Positions 9,662-19,592 of a stretch of 64,000 bases of DNA are shown piece after piece. The notes beneath the pieces are model-generated. The model was not told where the DNA came from. It was given only the letters and a program-made list of their open reading frames with translations, and ran no database searches. Source of the DNA: Haematococcus lacustris (taxonomy: Eukaryota; Chlorophyta; Chlorophyceae; Chlamydomonadales; Haematococcaceae). The stretch's first letter is position 1. Every line of letters begins with the position of its first letter. The DNA lies in contig JASKMD010000008.1 of assembly GCA_030144725.1 (NCBI GenBank), forward strand, positions 11,601,375 through 11,665,374. Reading direction: 5' to 3'. The translations under genes and the position numbers were made by a program.

Positions 9662-11701
9662 CTATGGCTGCGCTAGATCACCACGGGGGCAGCACTTCAT
9701 GTCAGAGTTGAAGATTGCATACGCCCCCCTGAAGAAGGTGTTCCATGTGGGGCAGAGGCCGCTGCGGTTCAGGGTGATGGTCACCTCTACACCGTCCGCA
9801 GTGTCAAAGTCGAGGAAGAGGTTGACCAGCTTCATCACTTGTCTGCCAGGCCCAAAGCTCTGCCACGACCAGGACTTGGGAGCACCCGCCACCGTGGTGG
9901 CCACGAGGGATGGGCGGCACACATCACCTGAGGTCAGTCAGTCAATCAGTCAGTCAGTCAGTCTAGTACTAGTGAGGTCAGTCAGTATGACAGCCTGAGC
10001 CTGGGCAAGAAAGTTTGACAGATTTAATCCATATGAGCAGTGACTGCAGACAACATAAACTAAACAAGTGGCCAGCAGGCATGGATGCAATTGGACAGGA
10101 GCAACACAGGCAGCGGAAAGCATGCAGCAGTCGAAGGAGAGAGGGCAGCATGCCACTCACCAATGTGGAACTCAATCTTGCGAAGATCCATGCCGCAGCA
10201 TGGGCTGGTGATATCGCAGCCAACAACTGAGAACATGGCAGTGATGACCTGGGTCGTTGAAGTGTTGGAGATATCGAGGATGTCGAACCGGTAGGGAGTG
10301 TCGAACTGTGCCCTTCGGCACTCGCAGAAGGGGAAGTTGGTTCTCACCGGAGGGGGAGGGAGGCAAACTGAATCGGTTCAGGTGGGGGAGAAGGGAGGGG
10401 GGGAGGGGGGTGATGGGGGAGGAGGGGAGGGGGGAGGAGGGGAGGGAGGAGGTGAGGGGGGAGGAGGGGGAGGGGGGGGGAGGTGAGNNNNNNNNNNNNN
10501 NNNNNNNNNNNNNNNNNNNNNNNNNNNNNNNNNNNNNNNNNNNNNNNNNNNNNNNNNNNNNNNNNNNNNNNNNNNNNNNNNNNNNNNNNNNNNNNNNNNN
10601 NNNNNNNNNNNNNNNNNNNNNNNNNNNNNNNNNNNNNNNNNNNNNNNNNNNNNNNNNNNNNNNNNNNNNNNNNNNNNNNNNNNNNNNNNNNNNNNNNNNN
10701 NNNNNNNNNNNNNNNNNNNNNNNNNNNNNNNNNNNNNNNNNNNNNNNNNNNNNNNNNNNNNNNNNNNNNNNNNNNNNNNNNNNNNNNNNNNNNNNNNNNN
10801 NNNNNNNNNNNNNNNNNNNNNNNNNNNNNNNNNNNNNNNNNNNNNNNNNNNNNNNNNNNNNNNNNNNNNNNNNNNNNNNNNNNNNNNNNNNNNNNNNNNN
10901 NNNNNNNNNNNNNNNNNNNNNNNNNNNNNNNNNNNNNNNNNNNNNNNNNNNNNNNNNNNNNNNNNNNNNNNNNNNNNNNNNNNNNNNATAGCTGAACACT
11001 CCAGGTGCGACTCCGCCAAACAGGGTAGACCAGGTACTGCAGGGTCCTAATCCAATGACCGTGATTAAGGTGCCGTCAGCGCTGTTACTGGTCAGCGCTG
11101 GTACAAACTTGGCTTTCACGTTTGCCTTGGTCCTGAAATTTGCAGGCATGTCGATGCCAGAGGCCGAAGAAGGCAAGCCGTTGATAAGCACCCTCACGTT
11201 TCTCAGGCACGAGATGCCTGCAAGCAGATTCGCGCCTGTTAGATGCAACGCAACGAACTCCCGTGCTCTCAAGTTCGCTGCTCTTTTTGCAGAAACTTAC
11301 TAGAGGCCAGCTCAATTTTCTCAACTCCGTTATCCTGCAAGATGTTGAAGCAGGTGGAGGGCCTGGCCGGAGTGTCTAGCGCGTTGACTACGAAGGTGGC
11401 TGTGATGTTGGTTGCGGAGGTGGTGGTGCTGAACAGCGACAGCGAGTAAGGCGAGCTGCCGATGGCATAGTCGGAGCAAGTGCACCACGGGAAGGCCCTG
11501 TGTGCAAGCGAAGAATCGACAAATGGTGGGCCAATGCACAGCCCAACTCTGGGTTCGCGTCGCTGTGTGTGCATATGATGCAGCAGGTAAATGCACAGTT
11601 GTTCGGAGGAGGATGCTCATGGAAGATGTGCAGACTCACGCGCTTGCTGAAGCCGCCAGGCTGGCCACCAGCAAGGCGCCGACTACGAACGAAGATCCCA
11701 T
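9662..11701 (-). CDS. Pherophorin (extracellular-matrix glycoprotein), interrupted by an assembly gap
   Basis: Exons: 11701-11640 (signal peptide, MGSSFVVGALLVASLAASAS), 11497-11301, 11217 into the N gap, a Pro-rich stretch and exon ending at 10161, then 9927-9662 (stop TAG). Splice phases join at each readable junction. The first pherophorin domain starts AFPWCTCSDYAIGSSPYSL and includes CFNILQDNGVEKIEL. The gap side shows a Ser/Pro-rich rod (SPPPPSPSSPLTSS). The second domain reads FPFCECRRAQFDTPYRFDI, then SPCCGMDLRKIEFHI, and ends with CPTWNTFFRGAYA and KCCPRG. Pherophorins are secreted, hydroxyproline-rich wall/ECM proteins with two Cys-rich globular domains around a PPSPX rod. Rod length is unknown because of the 500-N gap. 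An internally deleted hAT element lies about 200 bp upstream of the ATG. Confidence 0.88.
9930..9985. repeat. (CAGT)n-like simple repeat next to a splice acceptor
   Basis: CAGTCAGTCAATCAGTCAG-type repeats lie directly intronic to the acceptor of the last pherophorin exon (exon begins at 9927 on the minus strand), forming its polypyrimidine/AG context. Confidence 0.75.
10488..10987. other. Assembly gap of 500 N inside the pherophorin rod
   Basis: Exactly 500 N, a placeholder length. It is bordered on the left by GGGGAGG-type repeats that encode the Pro/Ser-rich rod on the minus strand. Confidence 0.95.
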
Positions 11702-12350
11702 CCTGCGACCACTGCTGCTGCCGCTGCGACCACTGCTGCTGCTGGTGGGACAAAGGACAGTACGGGCCCACCAGGATTGTCCTACTGGTCGAAGCCCTCT
11801 CTGCCTTCTCCGTGATGTTTTACGATTTTGTTCCCAATCTCTTCAAAGTCATTCGAGCAGGTCACACATCGCCGGGCAGCGCGGGTTCTCGCCGGGTCAA
11901 CCTAAGCTCAGGCGTTCCCAACATGGGGTTGGCAATCTTCATGCAACTGCAGCCCATCTACTCCATCATTTGATGTAACGTTTGCTGCGTCTGCTGCAAT
12001 GTGATAATGCGCGTTTGATGTAAGACTGGAATTGTCATCGGAGTCTTCTGATGCTGGCACCCACATGTGTCCTCGGATGTGTCCCAATCATAGACCGTGG
12101 TTAGCTACACTGGTAAGCTACGTCCTTGGCTATCCGTTAGCGATGCACGACATGTCGATGGCGCACACCACCGAAGTCCGGCAAACATGGTGCAGGCCTC
12201 CTGATGGTGCAGGCCGCTTGGCGAGGATGTGAAGCAACCCGAATTCGAGTGTGGCAGCGCTGTATCGCTGTAATGGTGGGCGGCACAGTAGGGACTAGTC
12301 ACCCCCTCCAGCTATGATCCGCTTTATGTTTCGCATTTCTGCATTTCTTA

Positions 12351-13293
12351 CAGCACAGTTGTTCCCCTACTATTACTACAGGGCAGGGGCTGTGTTATCT
12401 GTAATCCGAACTGTTTGCATGCAGCAAGCATCCGGCACCAATACGTGATTCACTACCCCAACCCACTTGCGAAGGCCGGGCAATCTATGTTGGCATGAAA
12501 GACTTGCTCTGATGTAAGCAACAGCTTCAGCATTGCCTTGTGCACACATGCTACTATGCTACAGGCTGCTGAGCTACGGCCTTGGGGGCTCAATCTCACA
12601 GCTTCTTGAAGCCCAATGCTGGGTACTCCTTGCCCTGGGCAGGAAGTCTTCCTCGGTGTGGCCACCCGCACAGCTCCAGTGGGCGCCACTTGCTCTCCCC
12701 TGCCCGCTGGAGGTTGAGGGCTGCGTTGCAGTCCCTGTCCACCCATTTGCCAAGGTCCCCAGGGGTGGCCTGGGCCAGCCAAGGGCACCACATGAGCCCT
12801 CGCACTGGCGCCTCAAACCACTTGCTCCAGGCTTACCGCAACAAGCGGTGCTGCACCTGACCTGGCTTGGGCTTCCAGTTCTCAGGCCTGGTGGGCTTGC
12901 TGCTGTCCAGCTCCTCCTCACAGGGCTGGGGGCTGTTCAAGGTTGAGCTGACCCTGTTGGTGCGGAACTCATTCACTGTCACTACCTTGCCTGGCACCCT
13001 GTCGGTTGGCTTGCCGCTGTTGGGCCTCTCCACCACCTTGCGGCAGGCCTGCAGCACAGCCTTGGCCCCCCACCCACCCCGCGTGGCAATGCCTGCGTTA
13101 CCAAAGAACACCACCAGCTGCTTGCGGGTCCCCACTCCTGCTGGGACACGCTTGCTGCCTCCTCCTCCAGCTGCATGGCACACAAGGCATACAATGCAGA
13201 TAACATCCTTGGCAGAACTGGGAACATGGCACCTAGCAGGTCACATGTGGGGCAGTCATCACACTCCGGTCCTTACCCTCTCCCCCTACCTTG
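12351..13293 (-). mobile_element. Fanzor/TnpB-like insertion with 15-bp flanking repeat (copy 3)
   Basis: The minus strand encodes the C-terminal part of the nuclease family: the pre-RuvC-II segment VVFFGNAGIATRGGWGAKAV, RuvC-II as VNEFRTNRVSS (about 12970), the block NWKPKPGQVQHRLLR, RGLMWCPW, RuvC-III as WVDRDCNAALNLQR (about 12715-12750), and the tail LPAQGKEYPALGFKKL. RuvC-I and the N-terminus are absent, so it is 5'-truncated. It interrupts the leader of the deleted hAT element. The junctions carry a direct repeat GCATTTCTTAYAGCA (12341-12355 and 13294-13308). On the element strand the 3' end reads ...AACTGTGCTG. The linker between the knuckle and RuvC-III is much shorter than in other copies. 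Confidence 0.8.
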
Positions 13294-13736
13294 GCATTTC
13301 TTATAGCATACTCACTAACGCGTCCATGGCACTATGCAACTCAATCATTGGGTTTGTATGTGAAAAACTGGACCGCTTGTAAACAAGGTACACATGCTGA
13401 TGGCTACAGGTGCACGAGGAGCCGACTGAGCTTGGCTTACCACTCCGCCACATGGCCACCACCCAACACAGCTTGACCCACCATCTCTCAACCTCGTCTA
13501 CCCCGCCCAGCTCCCAGTAGCTCTTCCTCCCAGCAGCCCAGCCTGCCATCAGCCTCCTCCCCCCTACCTCTCCTTCTCCTCGCCTCCCACCTCTCCCCTA
13601 CCTCTCCTTCACCCATCTCCCCCTACCTCTCCTTCACCCATCTCCGTATCCTTCACCCCCCATCATCCCGACCTCCGAGCCAAGCCCGTAGCCCCGCTCA
13701 GCCACTCACCCACCCACCTCCTCCCAATCCCTTACC

Positions 13737-14770
13737 ATGAAGAAGAGATTTAGCAAGGCAAAGAGTGCCCAGCTCAATGCACTAAACAAGTCGCCAAGAG
13801 CTGGCTATCTGCATTGCCCTAATAACATCAAGGCTGCAGCTTGTACAGCACAAGCGACAAACCGTGACCTGTGTCACAGCTGCTTGAGCGGCAGAAGGGT
13901 CGGTCCCCACCATGGGCTGTCACCCTAAGCCAGCTGCTCCAGGACAACAGCCTGCTGCTCAGGATCAGCGTGGTGGCAGTGGTTGGGGAGAGCTTCTTGG
14001 TGCCCGAGCTCATGTGGGCCAGCAAGGATGACGGCCTGCGCGCTTTAGAGCTCTACCGCCACACCCAGGATGTGCTGGCTCGTCTGAAGACCTGGGAGAC
14101 ATCGCCCCTTCTGGCAGGTCTGCATAGCCAGCTGCAACACCTGGTGCCAGCAGATCAGCCCGAGCAGCAGAAGCAGCAGCTTGCGACCTATTTGCCGAAG
14201 CACTGTGGTGCTATGTGGACTTACTAACAGCATCAAGTGCAGGCTCAAATAGCCTTGCCCCACCTCTTTGCTGCTCTCAACAGCTCAGACCAAGCTACAC
14301 GCATGGAAGTGGCGGTTAATGTGGTGTATCATGCCAAGCTACGGCTGCCGCCGCCTGAGGATGGGCAGGAGCAGCACCTGACACCTGCAGGCACCACCCC
14401 TGAGCTGGCTGTGCCTGCTGGTGCACCCCCTCAGCAGCAGCAACAGCTGGCAGCGGCAAGCACGTCACATAAGCGTGAGGCACCTGCAGCTAACAAGTTG
14501 AGGGCAGCAAATCAAGGTGAGACAACACCACGTACTGCACCTAGCACCTTATTTGAGCGTAGTGGACCAGCCGGTAATGCACTAGCGCCAGCAGCAGCTC
14601 CAAAAGCTATTAGTGGTATCCAGTTGTCACGACTGCCGTCGTCGCGTCCACATGCCAAAAGCACATGTTCCGACCGTTGCTACGTGTTGCAGGTGCCACT
14701 CACAACAGTGTGGCGAAGCGTGCTAGTGCGGCGCGCCTCGCATGGGACGAAATCGCATGAATCTGAATGA
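13737..14770 (+). pseudogene. Internally deleted hAT-like transposase ORF
   Basis: It starts MKKRFSKAKSAQLNALNKSP, the start of the 23.7-26.8 kb transposase. After ATNRDL it jumps to the SQLLERQKGRSPPWA region and follows exon 2 with a frameshift near 13871-13925 and a stop (TAA) at about 14225. It ends with the poly-Gln/Ser/Lys-rich tail. The stop used in the autonomous copy (TAG after APST) is lost here, so the frame runs about 80 codons further. The conserved DDE-like region around the first acidic residues is deleted, so it cannot encode active transposase. Confidence 0.8.
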
Positions 14771-14952
14771 CGATCTTTGGGCAGGCACTGAGCACCGCTG
14801 AGAGCGAGATAGTTTTTGCTGCGTCTGCCATCTCGTAGCTTTGAGCCTCCTCTGTTCAAAACAGTGTTTATAAATATTTTTGATTGAGTGGCTGCGGAGA
14901 TATGGGCTTCCTATCACAGGGGGTGGGTTTTCAGGTAGTTGGGAACGCCTGA

Positions 14953-16670
14953 GCCTAACACCTACATCATTGCCTGACCCCTGAGGGCTATTGTGTAGAG
15001 TTGGCATGCACTAATGTAAGCTGATGACAGCTCAACAAAGGGGGGCACACACCACTGTGCCTCAGCAGGCTGCTGCTGCTGCTGCTGGGTCTTGGGTGGC
15101 TTGTCTCACAGCCGCTTGTAGCCCAGGCCAGGGTACTCCTTGCCCTTGGCTGGCAGCTTCCCTTGCTCTGGCCAGTAGCACAGCTCCTTGGGCGCCACCA
15201 GCTCTCCCCAATGCACTGCATGTTCAGTGCTGCAATGCAGTCCCTGTCCAGCCACCTGCCTGGCTGTGGTGCTGGCTTGGCCTTGGCAGCCTTGCCCTGG
15301 GCCTTGCCCTTGGTGGGCTGGGTGGGCTCAGCTGCCTGCTCAGCCTTGGTGCGCTTGCTGTGCTTGGCTGGCGGGGGAGTGCTGGACCCTGGCTTTGAGG
15401 CTGCTGGCTGTGTGGCTGCCTGGCTGCTGCATGGGGCCTGTGGGGGCTTACCGGGGGCCACTACCGGGCACCACATCAGGCCCCGCACTGGCTGGTCACG
15501 CTGCTGGCTCCAGGCTGGGCGCACCAGGCGCTGTTCCACCTGCCCTGCTAGGGGCTACAAGTCTGCAGGCCTGGTGGCCCTGCGTTTGTTCAGCTGCCTC
15601 TCACAGGGCTGCTTGCCATTCACTGTTGAGCTGACCCGGGTGGTGCGGTGCTCATCCACTAGCACCACCCTGCCCCGCCGCTGGTCTGTGCCCCTGGGCC
15701 TGCACACCACCTTGCAGCAGGCACGCAGCACCGCATCAGCACCCCAGCCTCCCCTGGTGCCAATGCCAGCAGCGCCAAATAACACCACCAGCTGCTTGGC
15801 ACGCCCATGGCGCTTCATGGACAACTCAGCCACCTCCTCCTCCACATGCGGTCATGCACACAAGGCACACACATGGTGGCTGACATGGTGGCACCAGGTT
15901 AGGCATGACACAGTCAACTACTCTTTCGTTTCACAACCCACCACCTCTCAGTCCTTTACCCTCCCTCCCACCCACCCACCATCACCTGCTTGAAGAACTG
16001 CTCCAGCGCCCGGTCCTGGGCTCTGTACAGCCTCAGCCGCTGCCGTGCCCACTTGGGGTCCAGGTACACCTCCCACACCGCATCCCAGATGGCCAGGGTG
16101 ACAATAATGTGCTTCAGGTTGGCCTCCAGGGAGGTGCCGGCTGAGCTTGCCGCTGCCAGGTGCTGGAGGTGGGGCCTGATTGTTGCTAGCCACCGCACAG
16201 TGTCATGGCGGGCATTGTTCAGGCCGCTGGCATGCTACACCTGGCCCTTGGTCAGCTTCCATCGGGCCAGCTGGTCAGCTACCAGCTGGCCTGACCTCTC
16301 GTCCCAAAGGCTGCGCTGACTGCCTGGGTGACACCGGGGTCGATGCCCACCCCAATCTGTGTGTCTGTGTCAAATTCATACTCACACGTCTCAGCTATGC
16401 CCCTGCCTATGTGGAGGAGTCCCACTGCATGGGCCGCTGCTGCTGCTGCACTTGGGCGGCTGCTGCTGCTGGCAGCTGGGGGTGGAGCTGGAGGAGGGGG
16501 GGGGGGCGTGTGTAGTGCACGCACACGCTGACACCGTCTGTCTCCATATTCCTCTCAGACTGAACCCCCTTGTTGCGAAGCTTGCGCGTGTTGAACTACC
16601 TGGCCCAGTTGTGGCTCAGTGCTGGCTCTGAGGTGAACGCTGCCCGGAACTCCTTGGCTAGACAAACAAA
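14953..16670 (-). pseudogene. Fanzor/TnpB-like nuclease, longest C-terminal copy with RuvC-I to III (copy 4)
   Basis: Read on the minus strand this copy shows the family layout best: a segment ending METDGVSVCVHYTR just before the core; RuvC-I as GVGIDPGVTQAVSAA (about 16370-16320); a basic helical stretch KWARQRLRLYRAQDRALEQF (about 16060-16000); AGIGTRGGWGADAVLRACCK; RuvC-II as VVLVDEHRTTRVSS (about 15665-15625); RGLMWCPVVAP; the KRTKAEQ linker; RuvC-III as WLDRDCIAALNM (about 15262-15228); and a tail like the 49.9-kb copy. The three acidic positions expected for a RuvC nuclease (D, E, D) are present, but in-frame stops (for example after SHNWAR) and frame shifts suggest decay or unrecognised introns. 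The cys pairs of the TnpB zinc ribbon are reduced to one Cys. Confidence 0.75.
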
Positions 16671-16879
16671 ATCCATTCAACAAGGAACAACATGTTTGCC
16701 TGTGGGTAATCTCGCTCAGCTACTCCAAGCAAGTTGAAGCATCCTCGGTCGCACCCTTGATGACTACAAACCCCACATCGATGCCACTCTTTCCTGAGGC
16801 TAATCCCCCTTGATCACTGCGCACCTCATCAAAACTAACAGCTTAATGCTTTGTAAGACTAACAGCCTGTGTAAACTAC

Positions 16880-17875
16880 TAGGGCCTATGCATTGTTGCG
16901 GGCCCGGCCATCAATGCCTCGCCGGTGCTCTGCAGCCCGATGCAGCCGCTGCTTGCCCTTGAGCAGCCGGTCATTGACCAGCTTGTTGCCCTGCTGGTAC
17001 TCCTTGCCAATGGGGGGCAGAGCCTTCAAGCCCCAGTGTTGTGAAAATTTCAGAATTTCATTCAGATTTTCAATGAAAATTTTCATCTGAAAATCTGAAC
17101 GTCTTCACTGAAAATCTGAAAGTGCCGGGTGGTGCCCCCGGTCAGATCGCAGATCGGGTGTTGCAGAGTGATTGGCTGTGCTGTGATTAACTTGGTTGGC
17201 GCCAGCGTGCTACAGCCACAGCGGAAGAAGCGCAAGCCAGAAAACGCCACAGATGGCGGATCCACGGACAGCATGGACGGCTTGCATCTTTTAAAATGGC
17301 TTGCATGTCTGACCTTTGGCAACCTAAGTATTTCTGCATTTCAAACAGTGCAGGCCTACAAACAAGTCGCGTTTGAAAGGATAGGCTGAGAACCAGCGGC
17401 ATCCGCTCAGTTTCACTGACGATGAAACTCTTTCAGTTTTTCAATGAAACACTTTCATTTTCATTGAAAATCTGAAAATTGAAAATCTGAAAATCTGAAG
17501 ATTCACAACACTGTCAAGCCCTCATAGCTGCACAGCTCCAGGGGGCGCTGCATGCTCTCCCCAATGCGCTAGAATCTAAGGCAGGGGTTGGTGTCCCGGT
17601 CCAGCCAGCTGCCCCATGGGGGGGCCTGGGGTCTTGGGGCTGGGCAGGGGGCTGGGCTTGGGCTAGGGGGGGTGGCTCCTGGGCTGGGGGGGGGGGTGGG
17701 GGGTCCTGGGCTGGGGGAGGGGCAAGGGGGTCCTGGGCAGGGGGGTCCTGGGCAGGGGCAGGGTTGTAGGCAGGGGCAGGGGGATCCTGGGCAGGCGGGT
17801 GCTGAGCTGGGGGAGGGGGGTTGGGCGGCACCTCATGGCACCACTTCAGGCCCCGCACATTCGGGGACATCACAT
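16880..17875 (-). pseudogene. Fanzor/TnpB-like C-terminal remnant split by a hAT MITE (copy 5)
   Basis: The minus strand reads VRGLKWCHEVPPNPPPP, a long Pro/Gln linker, a degraded RuvC-III (SWLDRDTNPCLRF near 17575-17610) and ELCSYEG. It is then interrupted by the 480-bp MITE (17034-17513) and resumes as LKALPPIGKEYQQGNKL...HRRGIDG to a stop at 16886. Removing the MITE and one 8-bp duplication restores a continuous frame at this point (YEG-LKALPP). RuvC-III has lost the NAALN core, so the copy is inactive. Confidence 0.7.
17034..17513. mobile_element. 480-bp hAT MITE with 8-bp duplication
   Basis: Terminal inverted repeats CAGTGTTGTGAA (17034) and TTCACAACACTG (ends 17513) enclose AT-rich, strongly self-complementary sub-terminal blocks (TTTCATTGAAAATCTGAAA type). 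The flanking 8 bp are identical: TCAAGCCC at 17026-17033 and 17514-17521. A non-coding centre contains an 86-codon ORF without recognisable features. Confidence 0.93.
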
Positions 17876-18209
17876 GGACTGAGCAACACCATCGGAGCGG
17901 AGTGGCCGTGCTGGGAGGTGCATCAGGTCGCCGTCCAACCGGAGGGCCGGCAACCGGAGTGGGGCGGAAGTGATATCCATTACATAATGTTTTGGCTTTG
18001 CTTCAAACAGACAGAATTCCACTGTGTGGCTGCCTATGCTTCGTCGCTAGGCTGTGTTGATACATGATGCCCCGCAGTGTCAATGCGGTAGGTGATAGAT
18101 AGGTGCAGGGCCGTGGTCAAGACCACGCTTGCAGGCTTGCATTTTTACCTCAGCACTCCTCATGTTTTTGCATTGAAGTGCTCTCCTTGTAAACGTTGTA
18201 TAAAGGGTA
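17876..18209. other. Non-coding stretch
   Basis: No gene or repeat recognised, except the left copy of the 18-bp direct repeat (18198-18215) that flanks Fanzor-like copy 6. Confidence 0.4.
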
Positions 18210-18577
18210 CAGCACCTTTGCTCTCAACCTTGAGCATTCATTGCAGTCGAACACACTAATTGTGAACCACTACAAAACGGTGTTTTTTCCTGTGTGGAGT
18301 TCCCATCGCATGTGTATGCCATGGCCTACACATGGCATACACATGGTCACGGTCGCCTACCACCTACATCATTACCTGACCCCTGTGACAGGGCATGCGT
18401 AGAGTTGGCATGACAAAACATGCACTAAGCGTAAGCTGATGACAGCTTCAAATGGGGGGTGCTTGCTGCTGCTGGGCCTTGGCTGGCTTGTCTCGCAGCC
18501 GCTTGTAGCCCAAGCCAGGGTACTCCTTGCCCTTGGCTGGCAGCTTCCCCTGCTCTGGCCAGTAGCACAGCTCCAGG
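18210..18577 (-). mobile_element. 368-bp 5'-truncated Fanzor-like 3' end with 18-bp direct repeats (copy 6)
   Basis: The minus strand starts abruptly inside the C-terminal tail (LELCYWPEQGKLPAKGKEYP, then GLGYKRLRDKP and a Gln run) and continues through the shared 3' UTR to ...AAAGGTGCTG. GTATAAAGGGTACAGCAC flanks it at 18198-18215 and 18578-18595. The six bases nearest the 3' end (GTGCTG on the element strand) belong both to the repeat and to the element terminus seen in other copies, so they are probably target/3'-end microhomology. Confidence 0.85.
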
Positions 18578-18595
18578 GTATAAAGGGTACAGCAC

Positions 18596-19292
18596 TGGGC
18601 GTCGTCTGACTCACCGACCACCTCAGGAAGTTCAATGTCCATCCCAGACTGCCGCAACCCTCCCCCCCCTCCCCCCATCCTCACTGCTCGTCGCACTGCA
18701 CAAAGCTGCAGCCTGGCATGCCTGCATTACAGCTTATGCAGCTGGACATCCAGTGCATGCCCCTCCCGCTCCATCCCCCACATTCGTGCTCCCTACATTC
18801 GCTACATGCATGCTCCTTCCGCTCCATTTCTCCTCCCAAGGCAAGGCAAGGCAACACTTTGCTGACGGTTTTACACAACACACCACCCCCGACATCACCC
18901 CGTAGTCCTGACCTTTAACATGTGCCCTAGCAAGCAAACAGGCACCTGAGCTGAGACCCAACACGGCAGTGCATTGAAAGCGGTGTGGCTGCGGCGTGGG
19001 GCAAGTTACTGACCCACATGGCCTGGCCGTTTTCTTCCATGATCTGCTCCCTGTCCCAGTGACTGAGCGCGTGATGTGTGATGAAGCGGCCTGAGGGTGA
19101 TGCGCTGACAGCTGCTTTCCCAGTGTGGCAGCAGCTCCTCATGCAAAGGCAGGACCAGGTCCCCTCACCAGCCACCTGCCGGGCTGTGATCTTGGGGGGC
19201 CTGGGTATAGCAGCCTTGCCCTTGCTGTTGGTGGGCTGGGTGGGCTGGGTGAGCTCGTCTACCTGCTCAGCCTTGGTGCGCTTGCTGCGCAA
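18596..19292 (-). pseudogene. Decayed region with a Fanzor-like linker fragment
   Basis: Near 19230-19292 the minus strand reads RSKRTKAEQVDELTQPTQP, the same Lys/Thr/Pro linker found between the knuckle and RuvC-III in copies 4, 8 and 9. RuvC-III itself is not recognisable. The rest of the stretch has no supported gene. Confidence 0.45.
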
Positions 19293-19592
19293 GGCTTGCA
19301 GGGGAGCACTGGATGTTCCAGTGCGGCAGCAGACTGCGCAGCTAGCATGGAGCCAGCGCTACCAACAGCCACCTCTGGCTTGAGATGAGGGATGAGGCAG
19401 TCTCCAAGGGTCAGCCCAGGACCTAAGGGGACACAAGGCAGGGGAGCACCCCCTCCGGGAGCCTGAGCCCCCTCCTCGCCTGCCTCCACCCGCAGCTGGC
19501 TCATGGTGCTCTGCCGCCCGCTGGCAGGACAGCAACGCACTCCCTGCCGGACCCCTGCTCTCTCCACCCATGGCCAGTGGGCATGCTGCCCC

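Larger units (their letters stand above)
11908..14952 (+). mobile_element. Internally deleted hAT-like element with a nested Fanzor-like insertion
   Basis: Ends TCAGGCGTTCCCAACATGGGG (11908) and ...GTAGTTGGGAACGCCTGA (14952) match the autonomous element at 23285-27608. The 5' leader (11908 to about 12340) and the segment from 13294 on are collinear with that element. Coding exon 1 is cut after ATNRDL and joined near 13871 to exon 2 at SQLLERQ, a deletion of about 2 kb. A Fanzor-like copy (12351-13293) is nested in the leader. The flanks do not form a clean duplication (CCTAAGC vs GCCTAAC), suggesting rearrangement after insertion. Confidence 0.85.

Noticed and set aside
10172..11272. Single 366-codon ORF spanning the N gap
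   Set aside because: It merges two pherophorin exons through 500 placeholder bases, with the wrong frame on one side. The exon model is used instead.
11901..14959. Target duplication of the deleted hAT element
   Set aside because: CCTAAGC and GCCTAAC share five bases only in shifted register, so I do not claim a duplication here.
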